Notes: a model not told the origin generated them from the sequence alone. Counted from the stretch's first letter, positions 1 to 12,962 are shown. The stretch is DNA of 64,000 nucleotides from Nilaparvata lugens (GCF_014356525.2 NC_052508.1:53203258-53267257), one strand, 5' to 3'. Made by a program: numbers and translations.

Positions 1-790
1 GGAAGTTTATCATTAAGTTGATATGTGAGGTCATAAAGGAGCAATTGAAATAATATATCAGTTTCCTCTCTTTACTCATTCAAGAATTCAGAAAATTGTA
101 GCCTTATTATGGTTCTGAAAATCTTATTCAATGTAGCTAAAGCCTTATCGAATATTTCTAGTAGAACCTTAGTCTATCTGAGGATCCTTATATCGATATT
201 TCCAGCAAACTGTATACCATGTGGTCAAAGCCTTACCGAGGGGTCCCAGGCGATAGCGGACGAATACGAAAATGGTGTAGCTACAGCAAAGGTTGTGTGC
301 CATGAGCTGACGGCTTACAGGAATGTCGTACATGAACGTTCCCGTGTTCAACGTGACGACAACGTTTGCCTCTTTGGAGTCATCAGAGTTTGCATACTCA
401 CGGTACTTATGCTCCACCTCAATATCCTAAAACATATTGATCATTCAATAAATAAATAAATAAATAAGTTTCATTAACATTCTTCACAGAACAAAAGCCT
501 CTCATACGAGGTAAATGATAGTTGGCAAAATTATAATTTTATTTACATACAGCTTGTTATAACTTGTTGATTATTTTCATCCATTTTTCTCTCTCTTTCA
601 TTTTCATTTTCCATTCATTAGTTTTACAAGAAAAAATACATGCCTCACATGCACTGTGCCATCTCGCCCCTCCATCGATAAGCTGGACGTCCCCTTCCTC
701 TGGTACGGTCACGCAGTATCCACTCAGTGCAGATCTTCGCCAACCGCTCTGCTGACATTCTTGACACGTGGCCGGCCCATCTCCACTATT
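1..790. repeat. Left copy of a segmental duplication (gene B exon 3 and flanking introns)
   Basis: Bases 1-790 align by eye with about 62990-63810 in the same orientation, including intronic stretches such as AACAAAAGCCTCTCATAC, CAGCTTGTTATAACTTGT and CATTCTTGACACGTG. The intron similarity shows that genomic duplication, not retroposition, made the two esterase genes. Confidence 0.85.
237..426 (-). CDS. Gene B exon 3: oxyanion-hole region
   Basis: 190 bp. Acceptor TTTTAG, donor GTAAGG, exit phase 1. It encodes DIEVEHKYREYAN, NVVVTLNTGTFMYDIP, LCCSYTIFVFVRYRLGPLG. Same size and phases as gene A exon 63281-63470. Differences from it cluster in the first 20 residues; the NTGTFMYD segment is unchanged. 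Confidence 0.9.
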
Positions 791-1294
791 TGATTAGGTG
801 CGTTTCTTTTTGCAGGTACTTCACCTTGACCTATCTCAAAATTCCGGTGTTCCTGATTCTCTGGTACAGGTGCAGACCCAGCTCCTTGCCATCCTTGTTT
901 GCATTGTCTCCAGTCTCCTGTCTAGTTGATCTGAGTGTGATCAGGTCTGAGCTCCATACAAAATTCATGGGTACACAATTCCTCAACGATTTTTCTTTTA
1001 ATTCGTTGGGGAAGATTCCCTTGAAAATTTTTGTGAGAGCCCAATACGTCTGCCAGCCCTTTTTCATTCTGTGACTCATCTCTTTCGCTCAACGGTTCTC
1101 AAATGAAAGCAGCTGACCTAAGCAGCTGGCCTATTATTTTAATTGTTTTTTTACTTTCCTTGCCCTATTACCATAGGTAAGGAAAGTGTTGCTTTCCGAA
1201 AAAAATTAATGTACCCGAATTTTTCTAAATATTTATATGTTTCAAGGTCCCCTGAGTCCAAAAAAGTGGTTTTTGGGTATTGGTCTATATGTGT

Positions 1295-1337
<43 letters not shown>

Positions 1338-4300
1338 AGTGGCGGCGCTTCCATAAGAGTCAAGTGGGCCGGGCCCACCCAAATGAAACAGTAAAATACA
1401 CTTTAAAATGCTTTAGGTTATGTCGCTAATTATTATTGAATAAAATACAATATAAATTAATTTTGAACTGTCAACTGGTAAAAATTCTCGTTGAAATACC
1501 ATGCAAATGCATCAGTGGCCATCGTAGAATATGTACAAGTTTAACGATGGCCACGAATCATTACATAGCACATTGAAGGGCCCCAGAACTCAGGCCCTTC
1601 CAGCTCTCATAAGAACGTATTGGCAAGACAACGCAAGCCGGCAGCGCTAGACTGGCTTGGGAGCAATGCATTGTTATACCGAGCAAGCGGGCCAGTTTGA
1701 GCCAGTTTGAGCTGGCCCATTGCACGTTGGTTCACAGTGTTCTCGCTCAGACTGCTGAGCGCTAGTATAGCTTTGTTTACATGCCAGTGCCAGCCATCAT
1801 GTGAAATGTGAATTGCATCCGAATTGGCAACAGATTTTTTATTATATTATGAAGTTAATACTTTCAACTACTTTTGTGCTAATATTTGCATAGATTAATT
1901 AGCAATAATCCAACTGTAGTGATTGCGGTTGTGAATTTAAAGGCATGATTTTATTGTGGAGTGCTATATTAGTGTGTGGTAATCATAATTAAAATGAGGT
2001 TAGGTCTACTTTGACAAGTCTTTTGGTGAGTTGTATATATTATGTTGTTTTAATTTAGTTTATAGAGTAATAAAGTTTATTTTCGTTTTTTAGAAGAATG
2101 GGCTGCAAGGGTGGTCTTGCTACAATGGCAACGAGGTAACTAATCAAATTCACTCAATCAAAAAACATCGAACTCATCTTCTTGCCTCCAAATAGAATAA
2201 TAAAGTTTAGTTTAGTTCACTTTAAACTAAAGTTTAGTTTATAGGCTAACTGCGTAACAACTTGTAAAGTTGAAAATGCTTCATAAAGCACCCCCCCTTC
2301 CCAGCTTAGGCTTCAGATACAATTTAAACAAAAAATTCCAAGTGGAAAAGATTGAGCTTTAAAAAAATCTCTGCAATTGATATTTTGTTACATTTAAACC
2401 TCAAATTGAAAATAAGCTCGAAATTCAAGAAAATTTGATTATTGAAATGCAAACCTAATGAGAAAGGCAACTGTTGATTCTATTCAATCATCTGCTGCAC
2501 TGGAAAAGATAACAGGATCGTTAGCTTTAGATGATATCGTTAGCTGATCAATTTCATATCAAATTATAGATTTCCAAAAACTCGACTCTCAAGCTTGAGA
2601 CACACATAACCAAAAGGAAAGTGGTGTGAGTGTGCCACACCAGATTTTTATTATAATTCTAGCAGGAACCCGTGCTCTGCAAGGATCTATTTTAAAACTT
2701 CACAAACTGAAAACTTGACGTAATGAAATTTTGAAGAATTGAAAATAGGCCTATAACCATCTTTGGTTAATTAAGAATCTATATGCAAAATCCCTGGTTA
2801 ATTTTAATTAGTCCAGTGGTTCAGACGTGATGATGCGTCAAACATAATTTTCCTATCCCGTATGTGTATGAGCCAGCTCTTCACTTTATTATAGATATAG
2901 TTAGCGACTGCAATAGATAGGACTGTAGAACAGAATAGTTCCATTTTACAGACCTATGTTTTCGAAATTATCGGCCGAGCGGCTACCGAAGAATGGAAAA
3001 ATGATCATGATTCAAGATCATGATTGTGATAATATGATTTAGCATCTTAAGTTGCCAGCTGTAATAAACACGTCACCCTGTGATATATTGTGTACTGGTA
3101 TTAAACCGGTAGTTTGGAGTTCAAGTGTAGTTGATGGTACCAGCTGTAGATAATGGTTCCTTAGAAGACCTATGCAAATAATTATCACTCCCCTATCATT
3201 GAGAAACTGGAAAATGTTGGAGAAAAAATTATTCACCTCATTAAAGAGGGTTGTTCATATTACATTCATTAATTACTGAAGAATGGCAGATTGATTTACA
3301 TTTTTTTTTAATTTATAGCTTAGCTTATATTCATCCTAAAATGGAAGATAGAGAGAATATGGAATTCTGTGTGATTCATCGTACATGACATACTTCCTGG
3401 ACCATCTATTGACAATCAACAACTATGAAATTTAGCTTAGCTTATTCATTCTAAAATGAAAGATGGAATGAAAGATGAGTGATCCATAGTACATCGCATA
3501 GTTCCTGGACCATCTATTAACAATCAACAACTATGAGAAAATTGAATTCATCTTTGAAACACTGATTTAACCTATCTATTTTTTTAATATTCAACATTTT
3601 ACAGATAGATATTACTTACTACCACTTGATTGAGAAGAATATGTTTTTGGAATAATGAATGCTGCACATGACTAAACACATAGGAAGTCCCTATTGACAT
3701 GTGAATAAAAATATTGATTGTCAGATAAATTTTTTGTTTCACCAAATAGAGTCAAGTGTGAAATCTGATACATTGACTCTTTGGCGGTTCGAATTTCTCC
3801 GGGAAAGCTAGTTGTGAATGAAGCTTTATTATTAATAGTCAACGCTCAAAAAAGGCAGGCTCAATCACCAGAAATACTACACATTCTATGAGGAACCAGT
3901 AAGCCATTAATTTTGAGTAGCACAATCACTTCCATTATGGACACTGGATACATTATGGACAATCAATACGTATGAAATTTATTAGCTACAGAACAAAAAA
4001 CTTGTGATTGCAGTGACCCCGACTACTACAATATGAATAATCATTTGGATCAAATATAAGGAATCACTCACATCTCTCATCAACTCTTCTCATCTACTTG
4101 TCTTCTCTCTCACTTTATTATCGAGAGAGAGGTATGCTTATGAGGGGAATTAATTTTTGTCGTCTATTAACTGGCAAGCGTGATTGAGCTGGATCTGGGA
4201 TTTCGCTAAGGCGTTGCTCGTCCCTTGGAAAAACTTTGGAGCCAGGGAACATCTGCGTATCTCTGCCCGATTTTTTAGTTGCAATTTATTCTAATTATGG

Positions 4301-7300
4301 TTTCTAGTCAAAATATGTAGTCGATCATTGGTTGTGACCAAATTGTACATATTCTTCAGTATTATTTTTTTCTTCTATTATGCTTTAATAAATTTCATGT
4401 AAAACTAGGAAAGAGAGAGATACGAAAATGGCTCGATTTTATTCTTGAACAATTTCCGCTTAGAGCGGTTTACGAGTTGACGACCCACCGCCTTCACAAT
4501 CGACCAGGAACCCTCGAATCATTAAGGACGGCGGCAGTGGATTCTAACAACGGGCTCTATACTACGAACTCGAAGGACGTGACAGGGACAGCAACAAATC
4601 GTCAGTATCAAATCAATACAATACCCAGTACGATCAACGGAACAAGGTATGAAAAATAATTCATCGTGAAAAGATGTAAACAGGGAAAATGAAATGGATT
4701 ATGAACTGTTTCAAAAAGTGGAGGGGCTTGCCAATACAGACTGTGTTTGGTATGATTATGTAGCATTTCTAAAAATGTTTAATCACCCCTGACACAATCT
4801 AAGTCTTTGGGGTAAAAATAATGAAAGGCGCCTAGGGACTATAAATTAGATTTAATAAGTTAATTCTCTGTAATGTGAAGAACAGGTTGGTTTTGTAAAC
4901 TTGTTTTGTTTCAGTTCGAATTTTACTAGAGTCCTAATAGTTCCCGTTTGAGTAACTTCTCAACCTTGGATTTTGTTAAATTTCTTGTTTGCTGAAATAA
5001 TTTATTATTTTGAAGATCTCTGTATTAATCTTGGCTTACCTGATTTCTCAAGGCTTTCTTATCTCTAGTCAAAAATATCTCTAGTCAGTTGAAATATATT
5101 TTGTAATGTTCACAAAATCAGGTCCATTAAAGTCATATCTCTCTCTCTACGAATATGTTGTTCATTAATGAGTCTCCTTCCCACACCAGATAATAAGTCA
5201 ACTAGTCTTTATTTTGTTACGTGATTCAAAATTTATTCTAAATTTTTACTGCCAACCAAAGAAACGTAACACTGTGCTCCTGATCGGAATTTTTTTGCAT
5301 TGATCTAATTTTTTTTCGTAGCTGAACAAAAAAGTTCCTAATAACTTTGCTGTGCAATGAGTGGTTAAAAAGTACAACATTTTTGGTGGTCCCAGCTCCC
5401 TCAGGGGGGCAGTTTTCTGGAAATCCTTCCTTAGTGGATGTCTTGAGGCTACTATGAACAATTCTGCAAAATTTCAAGTTTGTAGGCTCAGTAGTTCGGG
5501 CTGTGGTGTGATTTCAGATTTCAGTCTGTCGGGACTTAGCCTTTCATAGATATAGAAGATATACTGTCTTTCAGCACAATCCTGTGCTAGCACACAATAT
5601 TTTATTATTGAATTTAATTGTAGTAATTTACTTGGAGATACTTTTGGTAAAATATTATTTTTAAATCAGAAATATAATATAATATTGATTGGATTAATTT
5701 TAGAAATTATTATTGATTACCGTACGTGTCAATACTGAAATAATAATTTCTAAAATTCCGTTAAGGTGTCAATTCTACTGCAATCATTGGAATTATTGCA
5801 AGGTCTTATATTTATATTGAAGCAGGAAAAGGGATTATAGAAATTATATTTCTACCTATATTTCTAGGGTATTTCTAGTTGTCTTATCTTCAACCCCGCT
5901 CTATATTATGATCTAACATTTCTGACCAATTTGTTGGATAGTAGCGGGTTGGTTTGGAGTTTGTGCTGGGTTGTTTTATGCAATACTGGAATCCCTTGTA
6001 TCCTCTATCTCAACAACATCTCAAGAGATTGGAGCAGCAGGAGAGATGGTAAGGATTGCAGATCTATGCTGCAGTGGCTGAATATAATATATTGGAGCAG
6101 ATATTTGTATAAGCTCCATGTTGAGCTGGTAAGGATGCCAAGTTATTGCCTAACAAGGGGCAAATAGTTCAGTCCCCTGGATATCACAAGGTATATTCCG
6201 ACTATAGCTGGCTGGGCACAAAAACACCATTACAAATTTTGTTTACATTCAATTAGCAAACGAGCTTATGACGTCAGCCGGCAAGAATCGAATGCCTGTC
6301 TGCTGTTCACCAGAACGAATATATTTGATTAGTATATATTGTTTTAAAAACTAATGGAAGTAGGAGGAATTATAAAATTGGCAAGAGCATATATTGGAAA
6401 AATTGCATGTATTATAAAAACCTATAACTCACAAATATATATAATTATTCTTAAATGTATTGCATGTCTGCTACTCTATATTTATGTCTAGATCATCTAT
6501 GTAAATACACAGCCAATAGCGTCAAATATAGGCACGAAATTGTTATTATTTGAAATAAGGCACATGACCACTTATTCTTATTAAATTATATTTATATCAT
6601 ATGAGGAAACCAGTATATTAAGTTTATAATACACATTATAAAAATGTATTTATCTATTAACAAAAATACAGTGGAGTAGGCCCTATTAGCCTACGGGAAC
6701 AAGGACTACTTCTAGAAGATTTAATATGATGTCGAATCACTTCATTCAATTTCTACCAATAGCAAATCAATATGCAAATTATTAGTAGCCATTGGGTGAA
6801 AGTTTTTTGATTGAGGGAGATGCTATTAGGGAACGACCAGAGGACACCAGAGAGACACGATTGATGTAGAGATTTTTCTTGGGCCTTATGCCATATATGC
6901 TCTATTAATGTTGAAAGTTTAAATTAAACTTATTTGGTAAATGTTTAAATAACTTGGTGATACAATTTTATGTGCGAGTTGAAAATGTAAAGTCGCAAAT
7001 TATGATGCTGATAGGAATAGCCAAGCTGATATATAGGGCCTAACCTAAGGGCCACCACCACACACTGAAGGCTAAGACTACACATACATAACTATTCATC
7101 TAGAACTTCTTCAATTGAATTCAATTGAGTCTACAAACTACATTAAGGAAGCCTCAGATATCATTCATCTTCAAATATTTATTCATCAACGAATAGTATT
7201 TATTCTCAAAATATTTACAGTGAAAATGGGGTAAAAATCATATAAGCTTGCAAGCATGGATTTAAGGGTTGATATTTTTAAATCACCTAATATATATTTT

Positions 7301-10300
7301 ATTAAGATCATAATCATTAAGGACTTATTGAATAAAAAAAATATTTCAGTGAAGAAGACCATGTATTTAGGCCTATATCTATTTCCCATGCCTGCTGAAC
7401 ATATAAACCCTGAGATAAGGAATTTAATTATTTTAATTGAACTCATAAACCACGTATCAGGAAGAGACGTACAAGGACGATGTGATGATATTTCTAGTCT
7501 AAAGAATTTTAAATTGTACCGTATGGAAATTAATAATTATCAAAGCATATTCTATTATTGTGATATATTGGCAGCTATTATCAATATTATAATATAGAAA
7601 ATTATTCAGCATAAACAAAGACCTGTATTTTCTTGTCTATACCTGACTATCATATATATTATGCTATTGATGATCATTCAAATATTAAATTGGCTCAGAA
7701 TAATTTGCGAAAATTTACCTTCAATAATATGAATTATTTAAATCGGCAAGTATCAAACCTGCAATAATCATCATCAATATTATAAGGTCACCAGTCTTCA
7801 TATTGGTAGCAACCAGTGATAAATTAATATTATAGAGATTGCAAGGTATTCCGGGTATATTTCATCTTTGATCCCGTCTGATATGATTCAACAAAACTTA
7901 TTTGATGAATGGTAATGGATCTGATTGGAGATGAAATAGAATTATTCTTATAATATCGGAATCCCTTCTGTATTTTTATTCGTCGCAGATTGGAAGAATC
8001 AAGGTTAATGGTAAGTGCTGGCAGAAGCGCACTGCATAAGTTGAAAAATGTATCACATAAGAAATATTTATTTGGGCTCAACATGGAGCATAACAGCACA
8101 CGTCACAGAAAAACAACGTCTCAAATAACACACAATAAAAATCAAACAACGAAAAATAAAAAACCATCAACCCAGAGCCAGATATACCCCCCTTGGAATA
8201 GCATGGACTTGGCATGGACGCACCACCAAAAAATTTAGCTTCTATGCCACAATACAAAACAATTACATCAGTAGTAGTTTTTTTAATAATCCTGTAATTT
8301 TTGGGACTTCACCAAGATTTTTTTTGAGCTTTTCAACTCCTCCCACCCCTGAGAGTTTCAGGGAAGCAGTCTACGTTCAAACCACCGTCCCTGTTGAGTA
8401 TCGTTGATTAACCTTGTAAAACTATTTATCCATCCATAATTGCATTCTATCCATTCGCAAAGTGGAATAAAAAATTCCTTATAGAATCAAACTTTGTAGC
8501 AAATGAGTTACAAAGTTTGAACGTACATACATTCAGTTTATAGACTCTATAGCAGGAGTAGAACTTCAAAATAACAGAACATGAATTTGAAATTCATCTA
8601 CCAGAACGTTTATCTGAGCCTTATGGTGTTACAGCCGAGACAAGAAATTAAAGGTGCTTCATTTGAGAATAGTTTCCTAGCTTCAAGTAGTAATCTTGTT
8701 TCCGATGTTGTAATGTTGTTTTTACTGAATCTATGAATCTACGAATCTACGAATCTACGAATCTATGAATCTATCAATCTATGAGTCCATAAATCTATGA
8801 TTCTATGAATCAGTCTCAATCTATGAATCCATGATTCTATTAATCTATGGATCTGCAAATCTATAAATCTATTCAACTACTGTAATGTTAATAAGTTACA
8901 TTGTAATTCAATCTATTCATTTAAATTAGGTACGCACCGCGTTCCGAATGATGTCAAGGTAGAGACAGTCCTCTGATCCGATGATCTTTTTGCCGGTCAC
9001 GGGTCTCCAGTTGAGGTACTGGATGCAGCGCTTTTGTGTGGATGCCTTCCAGATGGGGGCGGTGCAATCTCGAATCTCAGGGTCCCAGTGTTTGGGTAGT
9101 TGTGGAAGCTGGAACCATACACAAACAAAACACTAAACCCAAAAGTCTGGAATCATAACGAATTATTCGAGAGAGTTGAACACCACCAGAGTTCTGATCA
9201 ATTAGAATTATTTAGGGTGGTTAATTCAGTATTGTGATTGCAATAGAAAATTAATCTCTATCTTGATCTGTGTAGACTGTGTATTCCTTTCAATTATAAG
9301 CTTTCATTCACTATATGACAGAGAAAACAATATAATACATAGGTTTGGAATTTCCCCACAAAAAAACATATAACAACAAAAATCCCTCTACAAAGATCCA
9401 TCTAATCCTTAAAAAAACCATCGAATTTCTTACTCTACAATAGCTACTGTACCATATACAATATAATAGACTTCTCTACTAAAGCTACAATGAAATTATA
9501 ATAAGCAACAGCTCAAGAAAAAATTCACAAAAAATAATACCTAGTACACACAGAAACAACTCATTGCTGCATGCAAATGACTTTATGAGAGGTGTCAAGT
9601 CCGCATACATGAGCATTGGATAGAGCAAGCAGAAGAGTAATTGAAATACTTTAATTTGAAAGTAAGAAACTGAAATTAATATCATATAAATTATAAATTA
9701 ATTATATATCAATTATATTGGAAATTTATAATTATGTAAAGGAAATTAAATACAATGAGAAGTATGTTTGTATTCATGAATAACTAAATTAAGTGTCTGG
9801 AAAATGTTCCTAATATGAATTCACAATATGGAAAACTATGAGTATTACAAAGATGATTCCGGATTAATCCTTCCATTTTTGACGACAAAGCAGGCAATAC
9901 CACATAACTTGATATCACCTTGCAAATGCAAAACGTGTCTCAAAGGAAACCAATGCAACATCAAAGGAGTGACATGCTGCATTTGCTATGAATCTTCATC
10001 CAGGAATACATTATAAATATTTTCTGAGTGCGACAATGCATTTCTACGCTTCCATGGTGAATATTTTATGAGTGACAATGCGTTTCTACACTTCCATTGT
10101 TTGTTCTATGTTCGTTTTAAAGAGTTGAATAGTTTATAGAATTCTTCGCCATTTCACGTTTGGAGTGATTTTTAAATGAAGAAATGAATCCAAGACAGCT
10201 AAAACTCATAGTTGAATTATTTGTTCACAATTAAAATTCCATAGTTTTAAAATTGCATTAATTTCCTTTTAGAGGCGGTTAATTAACAGTAAAGTTCAAT

Positions 10301-12962
10301 TATTTCAATTATCCCAATTGGGTGTCACTTTTCAGTGTAGCACTTTTCCATAGAGTCGTAATTCAAATATATATGAGGAGTTTCTACCCTACAATTCCAA
10401 ATTCCTAATTTCGGATTTTCCAACTGCATCATTCACGAAATAAGAATAAAGACTCTTTACCCATTTATTGGAAAGATTGTAACTAATTTTAAATAATTCC
10501 AATTTGTTGGGAAAATAGAGTTGAAAATGTTGAAATTAAAAGAGGTTGTAGGAAAATGTCTACTCTTCAAACGTCTCCAAATGATTTAATCCTGGAAGAA
10601 ATCATCATTCACCTTTCTACTAATGCATAATAAGGCATTCCTAAGACCTAATCCGGGCACAGCATACATCACTGAGAGAATAATACTTTCTACAAGTGAT
10701 GGAGAGCTAATAAATTATTCTTATCCCTGAGTAAATGCTCAGTCCACCTCAGACTGCAGTCTACCATTACACCGAGATATTTTACGGTTTTGGTATGTTT
10801 TATAGTTTCACAGTTGCACTTAATCTGGTTACAGTGGAGATTGTTAACGGGTATAGGTCAATAGGTGGGATGGGTGAAGGGCCTATTGAAAGGAAGAGTA
10901 ATAGGAAGGAGAGGTGTTGGCAGAAGAGGAATTTCATGGCTGAAGAATTTGAGAGCCTGGTTCTCTATGAGCACGGTGGATAGCCAACGTCTGGATTCGG
11001 ACAGGCGCATAAAAAAGATAGGTGGATTCTGTATCTTTATATTTCTCTCTTTATTTATTAAATATCCATAAAGAGATGAATAAGACCTCCGGTTTTTTTG
11101 TAATTTGAAAAACCGCATACCAACCTACTTCCAGAAAGTTACTTTTTCGTATCTAGCGCCGTTATTTTGCAAGATACAGCAATTTTCATTTTTTCAAAAT
11201 AAATGATAATTTATTGTATTTACAGTATTAAAAAATTGGCTCTCATTTTTTATAATACAACTTGTGCCCCTCTAAAATTTGCTGTATTTATTAATTGTGG
11301 AAAACGTCTCACTTGATTGCACAATTTTTTCCCTTTTCAACACGAAATTTCCCTGTTTCATAGACGAATAGTTTCTGGAAAACTATTAGCTTTTGTTTTT
11401 CCTTTTAGTATGAGATCGGAAACCGAGTTGTGAGCATTTAACATTCTGCATAGCATAACAAGCCATAACATTGGAACCACTTTTCATTAAAACCATCATT
11501 AGCAACATCCTGTCATTGAAACCAACAAACCCATCTTATTTAGAATCATTTTCTGTCTCACTATCGTCTAAATTGCCTACTGCATATTCCATTTTCCGTC
11601 AGTTGACCAATATCTCATGATTAACTATTATTAAAAAAAATTGTAATATAGGTTAATATTGTAAATATGGGGACGATGTGAAGGTACTTCTTCGAAAGAA
11701 ATTTATAAGTCCGATGTCCCTGGAATGTGGAGACATTGTCACTAGCATTTTCAATGGAAAAAATAATAGATGACATTACTAAATCTTCACAATATTATAC
11801 TGTACTTTCATAATGGCCCTTCTCATAAATATGAAAGTTGTATTCATGAGCGAGGTCTACTGTTTACAGAACTACTAGTAATATATAAATAATATATCCC
11901 ATGAAATCCTGATTCATGAAACAAGATCTGAGATAAAGGAGGGGTCATGGCAGCCCTAAACCCCTCAAGTTTTTGGAAAATTGTAATATTCGGTACTCTC
12001 GATCATAGAGAGTTGAATCGAATTCATTTTCTTTCAAGTTTACTGAAAAATTGATTTTCAGATATTGCAAGGTTTCTTGGAATCATGATTTCAATTGATA
12101 TTTCAGTTAACTGAAATAGTTACGGAATCTCGATGTGTCTGGTATATATTGTGAGGGATACAAGATTCAGAAGATCATCTTGTTTTCAAGTCTTCAGTAC
12201 ATGATGTGATTGTGAATCATTGCTTGAAAGATTCCCCCAGACGAAGTATTCTACCAGACTAAAACATATGTATAGTGCCTAATAATCAGACTAAGACTAT
12301 TGTCAAATGGATCAATTCTGGTATACAATAATATTTGTTATGGAATTGATTATGATTATTGAAACTATTTTTTTGAATTCAGATTATTGGAATGCAAAGT
12401 TTTCTAAACTGTCGGGGAGGTCACGGCCGCTGTGTATGTAATATGCAGCAATCTATTCATAATGAGAACACAAAAATATAGTCAACTATCAACTATTACA
12501 AAAAGATTATTGAAACATATTTTGTGTTTCCTCTGAATAGAATTCGGTGATACTTGACTATCATACATTCTTGTGTTTTCACTAGAAATGATGATTGTTC
12601 ATTGTTTTTATTAATATTCTGAACTCAAAATATCTAGGAAAATGAATTATTTCTTTTTCTATAATAATTTATTACAGAAATATTCTTATCACATAGATTA
12701 CCTCAAAACGAAGCTCTCCGACCGGTACTTTAGCATAGGGGATATTAGTGAATGACTGATGTGTGTGCTGGAAGGAGTCATTGTAGACGAAGCCCCTCAC
12801 CCTGCCCATCTCGATTGTTATGACATCTTCCAGGGGAGGGATGTCGTCAGGGTCTTCGGTGGCCAGCCACTCTTCCTCAGTCTTCACGTCTCCCTCCTGG
12901 CACTCAGATGGCCTCCATTTTGAAAACACCAACGCCAAAGCCAACAGAAATTTGCATTTCAT
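237..12962 (-). CDS. Gene B: tandem paralogue of gene A, first three coding exons; 3' part beyond the left edge
   Basis: Exons in transcript order: 12962-12702 (87 codons), 9108-8938 (57 codons), 426-237 (63 codons plus one base). Splice sites are AG/GT and phases are 0, 0, 1. The start at 12962 is followed by a hydrophobic signal peptide. Landmarks: MGRVRGFV, FTNIPYAKVPVGELRFE, GSEDCLYLDI, RYRLGPLG, all standard N-terminal carboxylesterase blocks in the right order. As in gene A, HGG is replaced by NTG. The triad residues would lie in exons outside the window, so catalytic status cannot be judged. Gene B lies about 19 kb downstream of the gene A stop, same strand. Confidence 0.88.
800..1149. 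other. Intron of gene B, no recognised feature
   Basis: No gene-like frame with family support. Short open frames here overlap on both strands and match nothing I know. Confidence 0.4.
1150..1336 (+). repeat. TTTACTTTCC interspersed repeat, copy 1, cut off by a hAT-like end
   Basis: Opens with ACTTTCCTTGCCCTATTACC, then GGTAAGGAAAG, CTTTCCGAAAAAAATTAA, GTGGTTTTTGGGTATTGG and a TG array from about 1290. The 3' half seen in the copy at 44025 is absent; the array runs straight into CAGTGGCGG at 1337. Confidence 0.8.
1337..2100 (+). mobile_element. Possible hAT-type element end (CAGTGGCGG terminus); right boundary unknown
   Basis: CAGTGGCGGCGCTTCC fits the terminal sequence common among hAT elements and starts exactly where the TG array stops. 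The following 750 bases are richer in G and C than the surroundings and include dyads such as GTGGCCATCGT/ACGATGGCCAC. I did not find a matching inverted end or an 8-bp target duplication, so this may be a solo or truncated end. No transposase coding is visible. Confidence 0.4.
2100..3315. other. Intron of gene B, no recognised feature
   Basis: AT-rich sequence without a supportable coding frame or recognised repeat. Confidence 0.4.
3316..3540 (+). repeat. Two-copy tandem duplication, unit about 112 bp
   Basis: Both copies contain TAGCTTAGCTTAT near the start and TTCCTGGACCATCTATT then ACAATCAACAACTATGA at the end. The copies have diverged by several indels. A weaker echo of the end (GGACAATCAATACGTATGAA) lies near 3958. 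Confidence 0.75.
3541..4440. other. Intron of gene B, no recognised feature
   Basis: Nothing supportable apart from the weak echo of the preceding repeat near 3958. Confidence 0.35.
4440..4800 (+). other. Base-composition island, possible retroelement remnant
   Basis: About 200 bases (4450-4650) are markedly richer in C and G than their surroundings and hold a 60-codon open frame beginning MTTHRLHNRPGTLESL. A second short frame starts near 4693 (MDYELFQKVEGLANTDC). I recognise neither. The compositional jump suggests inserted sequence such as a retrotransposon leader, but this is inference. Confidence 0.25.
4801..8700. other. Intron of gene B, no recognised genes
   Basis: Largely unique-looking AT-rich DNA. 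Around 5340-5560 a segment (CAAGTTTGTAGGCTCAG, GTTCGGGCTGTGGTG) looks like an interspersed repeat, but I see no second copy in the window. The open frames at 7256-7597 and 7990-8238 have low-complexity products and no family features. Confidence 0.35.
8722..8875 (+). repeat. Minisatellite, unit about 10 bp (ATGAATCTAC)
   Basis: About 15 degenerate units of GAATCTAYGA form, most regular at 8728-8775 and more diverged to the right. It lies about 60 bp past the gene B exon 2 donor, within intron 2. Confidence 0.85.
8938..9108 (-). CDS. Gene B exon 2: first disulphide and SEDCLYL block
   Basis: 171 bp, exactly 57 codons. Acceptor TTCCAG, donor GTGCGT. It encodes LPKHWDPEIRDCTAP, KRCIQYLNWRP and GSEDCLYLDI. 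The SEDCLYL motif and the preceding Cys correspond to the first disulphide of secreted carboxylesterases. There is no start codon of its own, so it would be missed by a plain ORF search. Confidence 0.9.
9110..9820. other. Intron 1 of gene B, no recognised feature
   Basis: AT-rich, no supportable frames. Confidence 0.4.
9828..10016 (+). pseudogene. Cysteine-rich fragment of a multicopy (probably transposon-borne) protein
   Basis: A 62-codon frame ends in a cysteine cluster: IPHNLISPCKCKTCLKG, then QCNIKGVTCCICYESSS. Insect genomes carry many copies of proteins ending in AP-x-x-L-x-x-x-C-x-C-x-x-x-C with further Cys pairs; this looks like a decayed example. Nothing upstream supports a full ORF. 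The family name is not known to me, and a chance Cys-rich frame remains possible. Confidence 0.35.
10020..12660. other. Intron 1 of gene B, no recognised genes
   Basis: Only a short copy of the GAGGTCTACTGTTCACAGAA repeat family is recognisable, near 11850-11880. The G-rich frame at 10735-10983 is overlapped by antisense frames and has no family features. Confidence 0.35.
12702..12962 (-). CDS. Gene B exon 1: signal peptide and N-terminal strands
   Basis: 261 bp, phase 0 at the GTAATC donor. It begins MKCKFLLALALVFSKW, a signal peptide with a likely cut near the SEC/Q at residues 20-22. An acidic segment follows (DVKTEEEWLATEDPDDIP), then MGRVRGFVYND and FTNIPYAKVPVGELRFE. IPYA-x-x-P-x-G-x-LRF is diagnostic of the carboxylesterase N-terminus. 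A CTCAG eight bases before the ATG could be an acceptor for a non-coding first exon. Confidence 0.9.

Noticed and set aside
8722..8875. CRISPR-like regular repeat
   Set aside because: Units are about 10 bp without spacers, diverge gradually and sit in a eukaryotic intron: a minisatellite.
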